A stretch of DNA of 64,000 nt from Rhizobium jaguaris (GTDB lineage Bacteria; Pseudomonadota; Alphaproteobacteria; Rhizobiales; Rhizobiaceae), in assembly GCF_003627755.1 (NCBI RefSeq), contig NZ_CP032694.1, positions 1,913,501 to 1,977,500 of the forward strand, in the 5' to 3' direction. Position 1 is the first letter of the stretch. The number at the start of each line of letters is the position of its first letter. The position numbers and the translations under genes are program-made. This document shows positions 26,561 through 35,727 of the stretch, piece after piece. The notes under the pieces were generated by a model, which searched no databases, had not been told where the DNA came from, and saw nothing but the letters and a program-made list of their open reading frames with translations.

Positions 26561-27880
26561 ATGGCAGATGCCCTCAAAATCGGCATTGCGGGCTTGGGCA
26601 CGGTTGGTGCCTCACTTGTCCGCATCATTCAGAGCCGCGCCAACGAGCTTGCCGTTACCTGCGGCCGCCCCGTCCAGATTGTCGCAGTCACCGCTCGCGA
26701 TCGTACCAAGGATCGCGGCATCGATCTTGCCGGCATCGAATGGTTCGGCGGCCCGGTCGACCTGGCGCAGAAGGCCGATATCGACGTCTTCGTCGAGTTG
26801 ATCGGTGGTGCAGAGGGGGCGGCCAACGCCGCCGTGCGCGCCGCCCTTGCGCGTGGCCTGCATGTGGTCACCGCCAACAAGGCGCTGCTTGCCTATCATG
26901 GCGTCGAACTGGCAGAGATCGCCGAGGAGAAGGGCGCGCTGCTCAACTTCGAAGCGGCGGTCGCCGGTGGCATTCCCGTTATCAAGGCACTGCGTGAATC
27001 CCTGACCGGCAATACGATCTCGCGCGTTTACGGCATCATGAACGGCACCTGCAACTACATCTTGACCCGGATGGAGAAAGAGGGCCTGTCCTTTGCCGAT
27101 TGCCTGAAGGAAGCACAGCGTCTTGGTTACGCCGAAGCCGATCCTGCCTTCGACATCGAAGGCAACGACACCGCGCATAAGCTCGCTATCCTGACGACGC
27201 TTGCCTTCGGCAACCGCATTGCGGCCGACGACATCTATCTCGAGGGGATCACCAATGTCTCCATCGAGGACATCCGTGCTGCCGCCGAGCTCGGCTATCG
27301 CATCAAGCTGCTCGGTGTGGCTCAGCGCACCGAGACCGGCATCGAACAGCGCGTTCATCCGACTATGGTGCCGCTCGAATCGGTCATCGCTCAGGTCGAC
27401 GGTGTCACCAATGCAGTTGCGATTGAATCGGACATTCTCGGCGAACTGCTGATGGTCGGTCCCGGTGCCGGTGGCAATGCAACGGCTTCGTCAGTGCTCG
27501 GTGATATTGCCGATATCGCCAAGAGCCAGCCCGGTGCGCAACGTGTGCCGGCCCTCCACCATCCCGCCAAAGCGCTGGAGCCCTATCGCAAGGCGCAGAT
27601 GCAGAGCCACGAGGGCGGCTATTTCATCCGCATGACCGTTCTCGACCGCACCGGCGTTTTCGCGAGCGTTGCTACTCGTATGGCGGAAAACCACATCTCG
27701 CTGGAATCCATCATGCAGCGCGCGACGCAGCATCTGGCGCCGGCCCATCATCAGACGATCATCCTCGTCACCCATGCGACGATGGAGGACTCGGTGCGCA
27801 AGGCGGTCGCCGCGATCAAGACCGAGGGTTATCTCGTCGGCGAGCCGCAGGTCATCCGCATCGAGCGGCCGAAGGAATAG
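26561..27880 (+). CDS. hom: Homoserine dehydrogenase
   Basis: A 439-aa enzyme making homoserine from aspartate semialdehyde on the way to threonine and methionine. The NAD(P) motif GIAGLGTVGASLV is near residue 8, the catalytic region has NGTCNYILTRME and EADPAFDIEGNDTAHK, and a C-terminal ACT domain begins near 355 (TVLDRTGVFASVATRMAEN), suggesting threonine feedback. The ATG at 26561 has AGGAA upstream. The neighbouring aminotransferase fits an amino-acid synthesis cluster. Confidence 0.96.
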   Translation: MADALKIGIAGLGTVGASLVRIIQSRANELAVTCGRPVQIVAVTARDRTKDRGIDLAGIEWFGGPVDLAQKADIDVFVELIGGAEGAANAAVRAALARGLHVVTANKALLAYHGVELAEIAEEKGALLNFEAAVAGGIPVIKALRESLTGNTISRVYGIMNGTCNYILTRMEKEGLSFADCLKEAQRLGYAEADPAFDIEGNDTAHKLAILTTLAFGNRIAADDIYLEGITNVSIEDIRAAAELGYRIKLLGVAQRTETGIEQRVHPTMVPLESVIAQVDGVTNAVAIESDILGELLMVGPGAGGNATASSVLGDIADIAKSQPGAQRVPALHHPAKALEPYRKAQMQSHEGGYFIRMTVLDRTGVFASVATRMAENHISLESIMQRATQHLAPAHHQTIILVTHATMEDSVRKAVAAIKTEGYLVGEPQVIRIERPKE

Positions 27881-27939
27881 TTCTGACGACCAAGGCCCGT
27901 TCCGACAAATCGGAAACGGGCCATCCAATTCTGGGAGAG

Positions 27940-29745
27940 ATGGTGGAACAGCCGGCAGATCCTGTGCAGCGGGCATTTCTGGGCGTCGAGCGCTCCGTCT
28001 CCGGCAATCGCTGGATTTCCCGGCTCGACCAAGCCGGCCAGAACCGAGCGCTTGCCATCGCCCAAACTCACGGCCTGCCGGACCTGATCGCCCGCGTTCT
28101 TGCCGGCCGCGGCGTTGGCCTCGACGAGGCCATGGCCTTTCTTGACCCGACCATTCGTAGCCTGATGCCCGATCCGCATCTGCTGACCGACTGCGAGAAG
28201 GCCGCGCAACGCCTGCTGCGCACCATCAAGGCGCGTGAGACCGTCGCCATCTTTGGTGACTACGATGTCGACGGTGCGGCCTCCTCGGCACTGCTGTACC
28301 GTTTTCTCAGCCATTTCGGCGTGCCGGCCAGCATCTATATTCCCGACCGGATATTCGAAGGCTACGGCCCGAATCCCGCCGCCATCAACCAGCTCATCGA
28401 CAATGGCGCGACGCTGATCGTCACCGTCGACTGCGGCTCCACCAGCTTCGAATCGCTGGAGGCGGCGAAAGCGCGGAACATCGACGTCGTCGTCATCGAT
28501 CATCACCAGGTCGCGCATGAGCTGCCGCATTGCCACGCGCTGGTCAATCCGAACCGCGAGGACGATCTGTCGGGGCAGGGGCACCTCTGCGCGGCCGGCG
28601 TGGTCTTCCTAGTCCTGGTCGCCGCCCTGCGGCAATTGCGCGAGGCGGGTGATGCCCGGGTCCGCTCCATCGACCTGCTTGCCTGGCTGGATATCGTCGC
28701 CCTGGCGACGGTCTGCGATGTCGTGCCGCTGAAGGGGCTGAACCGCGCTTATGTTGTCAAGGGCCTGATCGCCGCCCGCCATCAGGGCAATCCCGGTCTT
28801 GCCGCCTTGTTTCGCAAGGCGGGGCTTGGCGGCCCAGTTACGCCCTATCATTTCGGTTTCATGATCGGCCCGCGCATCAATGCGGGCGGGCGTATCGGTG
28901 ATGCGGCGCTCGGCGCTCGGCTGCTGACGCTCGACGTTGCCTCCGAGGCCGAGACGATCGCCGAGAGGCTGGATGATCTCAATCGCGAGCGCCAGGCGAT
29001 GGAAGCCGCCATGCTGCAGGAAGCGGAAGCCGAAGCGCTGGCCGAATACGGCAACGGCGAGGGGGCTTCTATCATCGTCACGGCGCGGGAGAACTGGCAT
29101 CCCGGCATTGTCGGCCTGATCGCCTCGAGGTTGAAAGATAAGTTCCGCCGTCCAACGTTTGCTATTGCTTTCGATTCGATGGGGCGGGGCACTGGCTCCG
29201 GGCGCTCGATCAACGGCTTCGACATGGGCCGCATGGTGCGCGCCGCCGTCGATGCCGGCCTGCTCGTCAAGGGCGGCGGTCATGCCATGGCGGCGGGGCT
29301 GACGGTGGAACGCGCCAATCTCGGCAAACTGCGCGCCTTCTTTACAGAGAAGGCGGAGAGGCAGGTCGCCGGCCTCGTGGCCAACGAAACGCTGAAGATC
29401 GACGGCGCGCTCGGCGCCGGCGGCGCGACGGCGGAACTGGTCGACCAGCTCGAAACCGCCGGCCCCTATGGCTCCGGCCATCCGCAGCCGATCTTCGCTC
29501 TTCCAAGCCACCGCCTGCGCGATTCGCGCCTCGTCGGCCAGTCTCACATCAAGATCACCCTGGAGGCCCAGGACGGCGGCCGTCTCGACGGCATCGCCTT
29601 CCGCGCCGTTGAAACGCCCCTCGGCGAACTGCTGCTGTCTTCCCGCGGTGCGCAAATCCATATCGCCGGCACGCTCGGTGCCGATCACTGGCAGGGCGCA
29701 AGGCGCGTGCAATTGCGTGTCATGGATGCCGCCAAGGCCGTCTAA
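27940..29745 (+). CDS. recJ: Single-stranded-DNA-specific exonuclease RecJ
   Basis: A 601-aa member of the DHH phosphoesterase family. Motifs: FGDYDVDGAASSALL (residues 104-118), VVIDHHQV (about 184), a DHHA1 domain with KGGGHAMAAGLT (about 445) and a C-terminal OB-like domain. It degrades ssDNA 5' to 3' in recombination and mismatch repair. It begins 59 bases after hom, with a 12-bp hairpin in the gap. Confidence 0.96.
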   Translation: MVEQPADPVQRAFLGVERSVSGNRWISRLDQAGQNRALAIAQTHGLPDLIARVLAGRGVGLDEAMAFLDPTIRSLMPDPHLLTDCEKAAQRLLRTIKARETVAIFGDYDVDGAASSALLYRFLSHFGVPASIYIPDRIFEGYGPNPAAINQLIDNGATLIVTVDCGSTSFESLEAAKARNIDVVVIDHHQVAHELPHCHALVNPNREDDLSGQGHLCAAGVVFLVLVAALRQLREAGDARVRSIDLLAWLDIVALATVCDVVPLKGLNRAYVVKGLIAARHQGNPGLAALFRKAGLGGPVTPYHFGFMIGPRINAGGRIGDAALGARLLTLDVASEAETIAERLDDLNRERQAMEAAMLQEAEAEALAEYGNGEGASIIVTARENWHPGIVGLIASRLKDKFRRPTFAIAFDSMGRGTGSGRSINGFDMGRMVRAAVDAGLLVKGGGHAMAAGLTVERANLGKLRAFFTEKAERQVAGLVANETLKIDGALGAGGATAELVDQLETAGPYGSGHPQPIFALPSHRLRDSRLVGQSHIKITLEAQDGGRLDGIAFRAVETPLGELLLSSRGAQIHIAGTLGADHWQGARRVQLRVMDAAKAV

Positions 29746-29811
29746 CAGCCGAGCCAGAACTCTGCGTTTCGAAGCTAAGCGAGCCGTAGCGTTCGACGCC
29801 GCTATCGTGCC

Positions 29812-29928
29812 TTATCGGGCTCCGGCGGCTGGAGGCAGGTCGCTGGTGTACTGAATATCCATATCCGCCAATGCAAATATAATTGGCGCAATCTTATGAG
29901 TTTTATTTTTAAACCAGCGTAGCTGTTC
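29812..29928 (-). pseudogene. 3' fragment of membrane-protein gene split by IS91-family element
   Basis: 38 in-frame residues to a TAA stop: EQLRWFKNKTHKIAPII, then FALADMDIQYTSDLPP. No start is present. The frame begins exactly at a GAAC tetranucleotide (29925-29928, minus strand), the known IS91-family target. It continues in frame the truncated gene on the other side of the element (32575-33111), giving an intact protein of about 217 aa if the element is removed. Confidence 0.75.
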
Positions 29929-29987
29929 TTCAGTGTAATAGTGGCACAAAGCTGACGATCTGATCAGCTGAGTTTTGATCGCATTTG

Positions 29988-30063
29988 GTGAAGGTTTTTC
30001 GATGCGGGCCGCGGTGTGACGGTGGCGGCTGGGCGTGTGTCGGCCCGCGTTGAAAAACCTTCC
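29988..30063. repeat. Long inverted repeat near the 3' end of the IS91 element
   Basis: GGTGAAGGTTTTTCGATGC with GGGCC (29988-30010) pairs with GGCCCGCGTTG and AAAAACCTTCC (30042-30063). Such a strong hairpin near the transposase-distal end fits the subterminal structure of an IS91 ori region. The 350 bases between it and the transposase contain no gene I can support. Confidence 0.5.
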
Positions 30064-30329
30064 AAGGAGGAGGCCTGCGGGGGCTGGGTGGAGCGCCTAT
30101 GGGGAAAGCGTGCGGCTGCGGTTTTCTGAGGTGGCTATCGGTGGGAGCGTCGGGTGCAAGCGGGTTGCCCCGAAGGCTTGCAATGACGCGATCGGGGTTG
30201 GGGTGCTCCTCTTTCGTAGGCCTCGCATCGGCGGTTTTGCAGTGTGCGGCGTTGCCTGGCGCAAATCGGCGCCACCCCGGAATGCATCGCAGATCCGGGC
30301 CGGCCTTGGCTGATGTGACAGGCGTTTCG

Positions 30330-31523
30330 TCATGCGGCGTCCTTTCGGGGTGGCGCACGGGATTTGGGTCGCTGGCCACGGCGGAATATCTCGACGATGC
30401 GCATCGGGCCGCCGCAATCTGGGCATGGCTGCCTCAGGGTGAGCGGGATGCTCTCGGCGCTTGGCGTGTCGTCCTGTGATGGCGCTTCCGTCCCGAGCAG
30501 TTTCCTTATCTTTGCGACATTGGCCTTGCGGCCTGCTCCGGCCAGCAGGCCGTAGTGGCGGATGCGGTGGAATCCGTCGGGCAGCACGTGGATTAGGAAG
30601 CGGCGGATGAACTCGTCGGTGGCCAGCCGCATGACCTTGTGACGGTCACCGGTCTTGATGCGGTAGTCCTTCCAGCGGAAGGTGACCGCCTCGGCATTCG
30701 CGCTGATCAGGCGGCTGTTCGAGATCGCCACGCGGTGCGTGTAGCGGCTGAGATAGGCCAGCACGGCCTCGGGGCCGCCGAATGGGGGCTTGGTGTAGAC
30801 GACCCAGTCGGATTTGCGGAAGGGGGCAAGCCAGGCAGCGAAGGCATCCGCCTCTGCAAGCCGGGCTAGATCGCCGAAGAAGCAGAGCACCCCGGATTGA
30901 CTGAGTGCCATCAGTCCTTCGAGAAACAGCCGCCGAAACAGACGAGACAGAACCTTTATGGGCAGAAGGAACCCCGGGCGACAGCCAATCCAGCGCGTGC
31001 CATCCGGCGACAGTCCACCGCCGGGCACGACGATGTGCACATGCGGGTGATGGGTCAGCGCCGACCCCCAGGTGTGCAGCACGCTGGTCATGCCGATGTT
31101 TGCGCCAAGGTGCCGGGGATCGGCGGCGATGGTGGTCAACGTCTCCGCCGATGCCCGGAATAGAAGATCATAGACCGTCTTCTTATTCCAATAGGCGATC
31201 TGCGCGATCTCGGCGGGGATGGTGAAGACAACATGGAAATACTCGACCGGCAGCAGGTCTTCGGCACGGGCGGCCATCCAGTCCCGCGCCGCGGGTCCCT
31301 GGCACTTCGGGCAGTGCCGATTCTTGCAGGAATTGTAGGCGATGTGATGGTGGCCGCATTTGGCACAGGCTGCCACATGCCCGCCGAGCGCCTCGGTTCG
31401 GCAGGCCTCGATCGCCGCCATGACCTTGAGCTGGGTCAGGCTAACATGCCCGGCATTGGCCCGCCGCCACGCCGGGCCATAGGCACGGAAGATGTCGGCG
31501 ATCTCCAGTTTTGGCCGGATCAC
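30330..31523 (-). CDS. IS91-family HUH transposase
   Basis: 397 residues. An N-terminal Cys/His zinc finger (CAKCGHHH, then NRHCPKCQG, residues 53-76) is followed by the HUH motif HHPHVHIVVPGGG (about 158-170) and a Tyr-containing segment YLSRYTHRVAISN, as in IS91/IS801 rolling-circle transposases. The start is GTG at 31523, just after the recombinase gene. The C-terminal CPDCGG is a second small zinc motif. It appears full length. Confidence 0.92.
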   Translation of the reverse strand: MIRPKLEIADIFRAYGPAWRRANAGHVSLTQLKVMAAIEACRTEALGGHVAACAKCGHHHIAYNSCKNRHCPKCQGPAARDWMAARAEDLLPVEYFHVVFTIPAEIAQIAYWNKKTVYDLLFRASAETLTTIAADPRHLGANIGMTSVLHTWGSALTHHPHVHIVVPGGGLSPDGTRWIGCRPGFLLPIKVLSRLFRRLFLEGLMALSQSGVLCFFGDLARLAEADAFAAWLAPFRKSDWVVYTKPPFGGPEAVLAYLSRYTHRVAISNSRLISANAEAVTFRWKDYRIKTGDRHKVMRLATDEFIRRFLIHVLPDGFHRIRHYGLLAGAGRKANVAKIRKLLGTEAPSQDDTPSAESIPLTLRQPCPDCGGPMRIVEIFRRGQRPKSRAPPRKDAA

Positions 31524-31533
31524 CGGACGGGCG

Positions 31534-32421
31534 CTACTCCAGTTCGCGTCGGAGCGTTTGGTCCTGCAGCTTCTTCAGGGTCTCGAACGGGCTGATCGTG
31601 TCGCGGATCGTCTTCGTGGCGACATGCATATAACGGGCGGTGGTCGTCAGCTTGGCGTGTCCCAGAAGGACCTGGATCACCCGCACATCCGTGTTCGCTT
31701 CCAGCAGGTGGGTGGCAAAACTGTGCCGCAGGGTGTGCAGCGTCGCTGGCTTGGCGATCCCGGCCAGTTTTTTGGCGGCGGTGAAGGCGCGGTTGAGCTG
31801 CCGCGGCGAGATCGGGTTGATCTTCGGTTTGCCAGGAAAAAGCCAGCCCTGCGGCCGTGACTCGCGCCAATAGTCGCGCAAGAGTTCCAGCAGCAGGGGC
31901 GACAGCATCACCTTGCGGTCCTTCTGTCCCTTGCCCTGTTCGACATGGATCAGCATCCGATCGCTGTCGATGTCGCTGATCTTGAGGTTGCAGACTTCGG
32001 AGGCCCGCAGTCCGGCGCCATAGGAGATGCTGAGCGCCGCTCGATACTTCAGGCCCGGCCCCTGGGCCGCCACAAGCAGGTCGGAAACCTCCTCAACGCT
32101 CAAGACAACGGGCAACTTCTGCGGTTGCCGACGGAACTGCATATGCCGCTTCATCTCTTCGCGGTCGCAGGTGATGCCGAAAAAGAACCTCAGCGCGACG
32201 ATGCGGGCGTTGAAGGTCGGCGGCGTGACGCCCGCATTGGTCATGTGCAATTGGTAGGCGCGCAGGTCGTCGGGTGTCGCGGTATCCGGAGATCGCTTCA
32301 GAAACCCGGCGAAATCCTTGATCGCCCGAATATGGGCTTGCCGGACTTTGTCGCCCATCCCGCGGATGCGCATGTCTTCGATCATCCGTTCGCGCAGCGG
32401 GGTCGTCTTCTCCTCCGTCAT
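31534..32421 (-). CDS. Tyrosine recombinase associated with IS91 element
   Basis: A 295-aa phage-integrase-type recombinase. An N-terminal SAM-like core-binding domain is followed by the catalytic residues: Arg in YGAGLRASEV, His-x-x-Arg in HTLRHSFATHLL, and His plus Tyr in LLGHAKLTTTARYMHV. The ATG at 32421 follows GGAGGTTCCC at good spacing. It ends 10 bases before the transposase start, so both are one transcript. Its contribution to IS91 movement is not known. Confidence 0.92.
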   Translation of the reverse strand: MTEEKTTPLRERMIEDMRIRGMGDKVRQAHIRAIKDFAGFLKRSPDTATPDDLRAYQLHMTNAGVTPPTFNARIVALRFFFGITCDREEMKRHMQFRRQPQKLPVVLSVEEVSDLLVAAQGPGLKYRAALSISYGAGLRASEVCNLKISDIDSDRMLIHVEQGKGQKDRKVMLSPLLLELLRDYWRESRPQGWLFPGKPKINPISPRQLNRAFTAAKKLAGIAKPATLHTLRHSFATHLLEANTDVRVIQVLLGHAKLTTTARYMHVATKTIRDTISPFETLKKLQDQTLRRELE

Positions 32422-32574
32422 GGGAACCTCCTGTCTGGTGATTGAGAAGACCCCAATCCTCAGCCAGGACGGCAAACCCACAAAATGCACGGCGTTCAGA
32501 TCGTTGCTGCACCGTCACCACGGGCGCCAATGCCGCGCGAGCGGCTTCGTCCTTGGCCCGATAGCCGACGGCGA

Positions 32575-33111
32575 GAAGCTATAGAAGTAGCCGATTATCG
32601 TGAGAGCTTGTTCTGTCCGACCAAAGGTGTCTTCCGGAAGAAACGCTTTGAATTCGATTAAGTTGTCCCTGGCGATATCTTCGGCATCCGCTATTCGATC
32701 AACGTATGCAGCAAGATTGAAAGCCGCTCGGTCAAAACCCAAATTTGTGACAATAACGGTAAGTTTTCCTTCGTCTTCAAAGAAAGGCGTACCGACTGTG
32801 AGTCCATATTCGGGTGGCGTAATAGCGTTGCAGAGCTTATTCCAGGATGCGATGTATGTCCGAAAGCTCGCATTCATATCCGCTGCGGAAAGTGCTTCGT
32901 GAGCGTATTTCGCTTGCTCCGCGGTAGCTGAGGCAGCCTGCCAAGAAAAGAAAGACGAAAATGCGGCTACGGTTGTTCCTAGAACTACCAAGCCCAGCTC
33001 AATCATCCTTAAAGGGTCGTGCCTGAGCTGTTTAAACCAATTCACTTTCGCGACAGATTGGATACGCCGCTTCTCCTGCATCTCAACCTCATGCTTGATG
33101 AATGAATACAT
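32575..33111 (-). pseudogene. 5' part of membrane-protein gene split by the IS91 element
   Basis: 179 codons from ATG 33111. The basic N-terminus (EKRRIQSVAKVNWFKQLR) precedes one membrane helix (about 38-58), then a domain beginning ATAEQAKYAHEALSAADMN. At FYSF the host frame stops and IS sequence gives 19 foreign residues. The missing C-terminus lies at 29812-29928. I do not recognise the family; it looks like a single-pass membrane protein with an immunoglobulin- or beta-type domain (GKLTVIVTNLGFDRAAF). Confidence 0.7.
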
Positions 33112-33515
33112 CGATAAGTCGTAATATTCCTTACTGGTGCCTGCAATCGCTTATATGACTCGCCTAAAACGGGTGCAGATTCCGGGCTCCATGACGTCGC
33201 CGATTAGGTGTGCGGCATGGACAAAAGAGGCGTCGTGTGTGGAACGTTTCATTATTACAAAGCTCATAAGATCAGTGATGCTTTACATGGCCAACAAGCG
33301 CAACTCCGCCGCAGCAATATGGGACTGGCGCGTTGTTGGAAGACTACCGAAATGCAGAAGCACGTCGATGCGGCGAACAGGAAATCGTTATTCTCGGTGC
33401 TATAACAAAGATGAACGCAAACGCATGAGAACGGCTGAACAACAGCGACCTAGTAACGTTGATGCAGCGTTTGTAAATCGCGCCAGCGATGCATTTGAAA
33501 TATCAGGAAGAACAG
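33112..33515. other. Intergenic region without a supported gene
   Basis: About 400 bases between the split membrane gene and the first tRNA-Glu. Open frames here are short, start weakly and run into the tRNA. I see no RNA structure or repeat beyond the start of the 83-bp repeat at its end. Confidence 0.5.
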
Positions 33516-33597
33516 TGGCACGCCCTAGGGGAGTCGAACCCCTCTTTACAGAATGAAAATCTGTCGTCCTAACCGATAGACGAAGGGCGCGTGCTGT
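33515..33597. repeat. 83-bp perfect direct repeat, copy 1 (contains tRNA-Glu)
   Basis: This stretch, a tRNA-Glu(TTC) gene plus 7 upstream bases (minus-strand sense), is identical to 35728-35810. The two copies lie in direct orientation 2,213 bp apart and enclose a tRNA-Glu(CTC) and a cargo gene. Confidence 0.85.
33516..33590 (-). tRNA. tRNA-Glu (anticodon TTC)
   Basis: A 75-nt cloverleaf on the minus strand: acceptor GCGCCCT/AGGGCGT, anticodon arm ACAGA-TTTTCAT-TCTGT reading TTC, T-loop TTCGACT and CCA encoded. Confidence 0.95.
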
Positions 33598-33709
33598 GGC
33601 GCCCTTATAGTCAGCACCTTTTGTTCCCGCAAGCGGAAAATCGAGAAAAATCTGCGGGTAGAGCCGGATTTTTCGCGGCAATTGTGGAAAAGTTCGCGGC
33701 TGGTTTGAT

Positions 33710-33784
33710 TGGTACGCCCTAGGGGAGTCGAACCCCTCTTTACAGAATGAGAATCTGTCGTCCTAACCGATAGACGAAGGGCGC
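33710..33784 (-). tRNA. tRNA-Glu (anticodon CTC)
   Basis: Same body as the two TTC copies except the anticodon loop, TTCTCAT reading CTC, and the discriminator base A. CCA is encoded. It lies 120 bases from the first copy, in the same direction. Confidence 0.95.
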
Positions 33785-33841
33785 AGGATGCGCTTGCGAC
33801 CATATAGGAATAACGCAAAGCAGCCGCAAGCGGAAGCTGGA

Positions 33842-34084
33842 TCATTTGTTGTCAAAGAATAAGGACAGCGGTACGCCGGACAAGATGAAACTGCGAAGTC
33901 GTATATAATTGTTATCGCCGCCAATTTTCGCGCGGCAGTTCTCCTTTGCACCATCTTTGAACCCAGCCGACAACGCCGCAGGATCGCAAACCCCGACATA
34001 GTTATCGCGGAAATCATACAACCTTGCGTTTTTAGAAGCATATCCGTATTTTAGCTCACGCGGGAATTTGCGACCGATGCGCAT
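33842..34084 (-). CDS. Hypothetical small protein, doubtful
   Basis: An 80-residue frame (MRIGRKFPRELKYGYASKN...) with a plausible amino-acid composition (KNARLYDFRDNYVGVCDPAA) and lower GC than its neighbours. No Shine-Dalgarno is evident and no family is recognised. It could be the end of a decayed exported protein, left over beside the tRNA genes. It is divergent from the Tat-exported protein gene. Confidence 0.35.
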   Translation of the reverse strand: MRIGRKFPRELKYGYASKNARLYDFRDNYVGVCDPAALSAGFKDGAKENCRAKIGGDNNYIRLRSFILSGVPLSLFFDNK

Positions 34085-34134
34085 GCCGCGCCGTCGCACG
34101 AATGTTGTCGTTCACAATCACAAGGGACCTCATC

Positions 34135-35328
34135 ATGCCGGACAAATCTCCAAAAGGCATCGATCGCCGCAATTTGCTAAAGGCGTCCATTGCCACGGTC
34201 GGCGCCGCAGCGGCGGCCGCCGTCGCAGCTGGTACGGCGAATGCTCAGGACGCCCCGACACCATCTGCCAATCCGCCATCGGGAACGGTTTATACCGGCG
34301 ATGTTATCGACGGCAAAAAGGTCGTCAGCGCGCTCGATGTCAATGACCTGGAGCCAGGCAAGAAGCACCTTTTGTACTTCCAGGGTGTTGAGATGCCGAC
34401 CGGACAGCACTGGTATGTGTCTGTGACGGTCGCCAAGGGAGCAAAGCCGGGCAAACGCGGTGTCCTGACCAGCGGCGTGCATGGCGACGAGATGAGTTCC
34501 ATACACACGGTGCAGGCCGTGATGAACCAGCTCGACCCGGCGCAGATGTCGGGCACGGTGATTGCGGTCACGGATGTGTCCAGCCCAGCCCTGGAAAGCA
34601 TGCAGCGCAGATGGCCTAACCAGGGCAGAGGCCTCGATCTGATCGATATGAATCGGGAGTGGCCCGGGAACGAGAACGGCGCAACTGCACCCAGCCGACA
34701 TGCTGGGCTTCTGTTCAATCGGCTGCTGCGGCCGAACGCCGATTTCGCGATCGACTTCCACACCGGGACAACCGGATTTGAAGTCACTGCATTCAATATT
34801 GGCGGTATGGATGTGCCCGAAGTCAAGGCGATGGTGGAGCTGTATCCCGTCGGCCAGATCTTCGATAATCATGTATATCCCGGTGTCCTGCACAACGCGT
34901 TTATGGACGTGGGCATCCCGTCCTTCACACCGGAAATCGGCGCTCCACGCGTCTTAGACCTCGAAATGATCCCGCTCTTCGTCGAAGGCACAATGAACGT
35001 CCTCAAGCATCACGGCATCGTTGCCGGGCCAATGGGTCGCACAGGCAAGGACGTGACTGTCTTTGTCGGCAACAGCGCGTTCCCGATCCTGGCCACTGCG
35101 GGCGGGCTCGTCGAACATCTGGTCAAACTCAACGACAAGGTCGGAGCCGGACAAAAGGTTGCCATCCAGCGCAATAGCTTCGGCGAGGTGGTTGCGGAGT
35201 ATACAAGCAGCGTGGCGGGCGAGATAACGGGCCAGCGCAGCGATGCAATGTCCGAGCCCGGCAACCCCTTGGTATTCATCCTTTTCAACAAGCCGAAGCC
35301 GGAGGACGTCCCGGTCTATCCCGAGTAG
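34135..35328 (+). CDS. Tat-exported succinylglutamate desuccinylase/aspartoacylase family protein
   Basis: 397 residues. A twin-arginine signal (DRRNLLKAS, then an Ala-rich core ending ANAQ) leads to a zinc carboxypeptidase-like fold of the M14/AstE-AspA family. Zinc ligands: His and Glu in TSGVHGDEMSS, and His in FAIDFHTGTTG. The C-terminal part is a beta domain. These enzymes remove acyl groups from N-acyl amino acids; export makes cytoplasmic arginine catabolism unlikely, so an envelope or scavenging role is possible. ATG 34135 has AAGGGA upstream. It lies between tRNA-Glu repeats. Confidence 0.85.
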   Translation: MPDKSPKGIDRRNLLKASIATVGAAAAAAVAAGTANAQDAPTPSANPPSGTVYTGDVIDGKKVVSALDVNDLEPGKKHLLYFQGVEMPTGQHWYVSVTVAKGAKPGKRGVLTSGVHGDEMSSIHTVQAVMNQLDPAQMSGTVIAVTDVSSPALESMQRRWPNQGRGLDLIDMNREWPGNENGATAPSRHAGLLFNRLLRPNADFAIDFHTGTTGFEVTAFNIGGMDVPEVKAMVELYPVGQIFDNHVYPGVLHNAFMDVGIPSFTPEIGAPRVLDLEMIPLFVEGTMNVLKHHGIVAGPMGRTGKDVTVFVGNSAFPILATAGGLVEHLVKLNDKVGAGQKVAIQRNSFGEVVAEYTSSVAGEITGQRSDAMSEPGNPLVFILFNKPKPEDVPVYPE

Positions 35329-35727
35329 TCGCTGCGTCGACCTGGAGGCCTAGCGAGGTCACTTAAAAATAAGCGACTTGCCTCACACCGCTTTTTCCGG
35401 AACAAATGAAACGGCTGCAAGTTCGGTCGCCGACGAGTTTGCCGTTGGGCTCTAGGCTCGCTAACCGCCTCCCCACGGGGCGATGAGAGAGGCGCCGTCG
35501 ACCTCGCCCTTTCCCTCATCAACGGTGTCCCTCGACCAAGCGCGGTGGGAACACTTGGGTGCCCCTGGTTCCCTGCCGTGTTTCCTGGCAACGTCCCTGC
35601 CTTTTGGGCTCTTGAATTGGCCTAAAAGAATTTCGGCAACGTAGACACGCCCGACAAAATCCGGGCTGCTCGTGCGGCTCACAAGGAGCGCATCGCGCAA
35701 ATTCTGGAATTCACGAACCGGAAGAAG
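35329..35727. other. Intergenic region without a supported gene
   Basis: About 400 bases between the AspA-like gene and the third tRNA-Glu. A short open + strand stretch near 35626-35728 reads DKIRAARAAHKERIAQILEF, like a helical protein end, but it starts right after a stop and lacks a start codon. It may be a remnant. Nothing else is visible. Confidence 0.4.

Larger units (their letters stand above)
29929..32574 (-). mobile_element. IS91-family insertion sequence (about 2.6 kb)
   Basis: The element carries a HUH transposase (30330-31523) and an upstream tyrosine recombinase (31534-32421), a pairing common in alphaproteobacterial IS91 elements. Its 3' (ori) end abuts GAAC, the family's target, and there is no target duplication, as expected for rolling-circle transposition. 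The boundaries are inferred from where the interrupted host gene resumes. The 5' end is uncertain by a few bases. Confidence 0.72.

Noticed and set aside
29930..30379. 149-aa minus-strand ORF downstream of the IS91 transposase
   Set aside because: Proline/histidine-rich low-complexity reading of the non-coding IS end containing the long inverted repeat; overlaps the end of the transposase gene.
33400..33681. Minus- and plus-strand ORFs containing RGVEPLFTE or similar peptides around the tRNA-Glu genes
   Set aside because: These peptides are translations of the tRNA-Glu sequence and its complement, a well-known annotation artefact. No ribosome sites.
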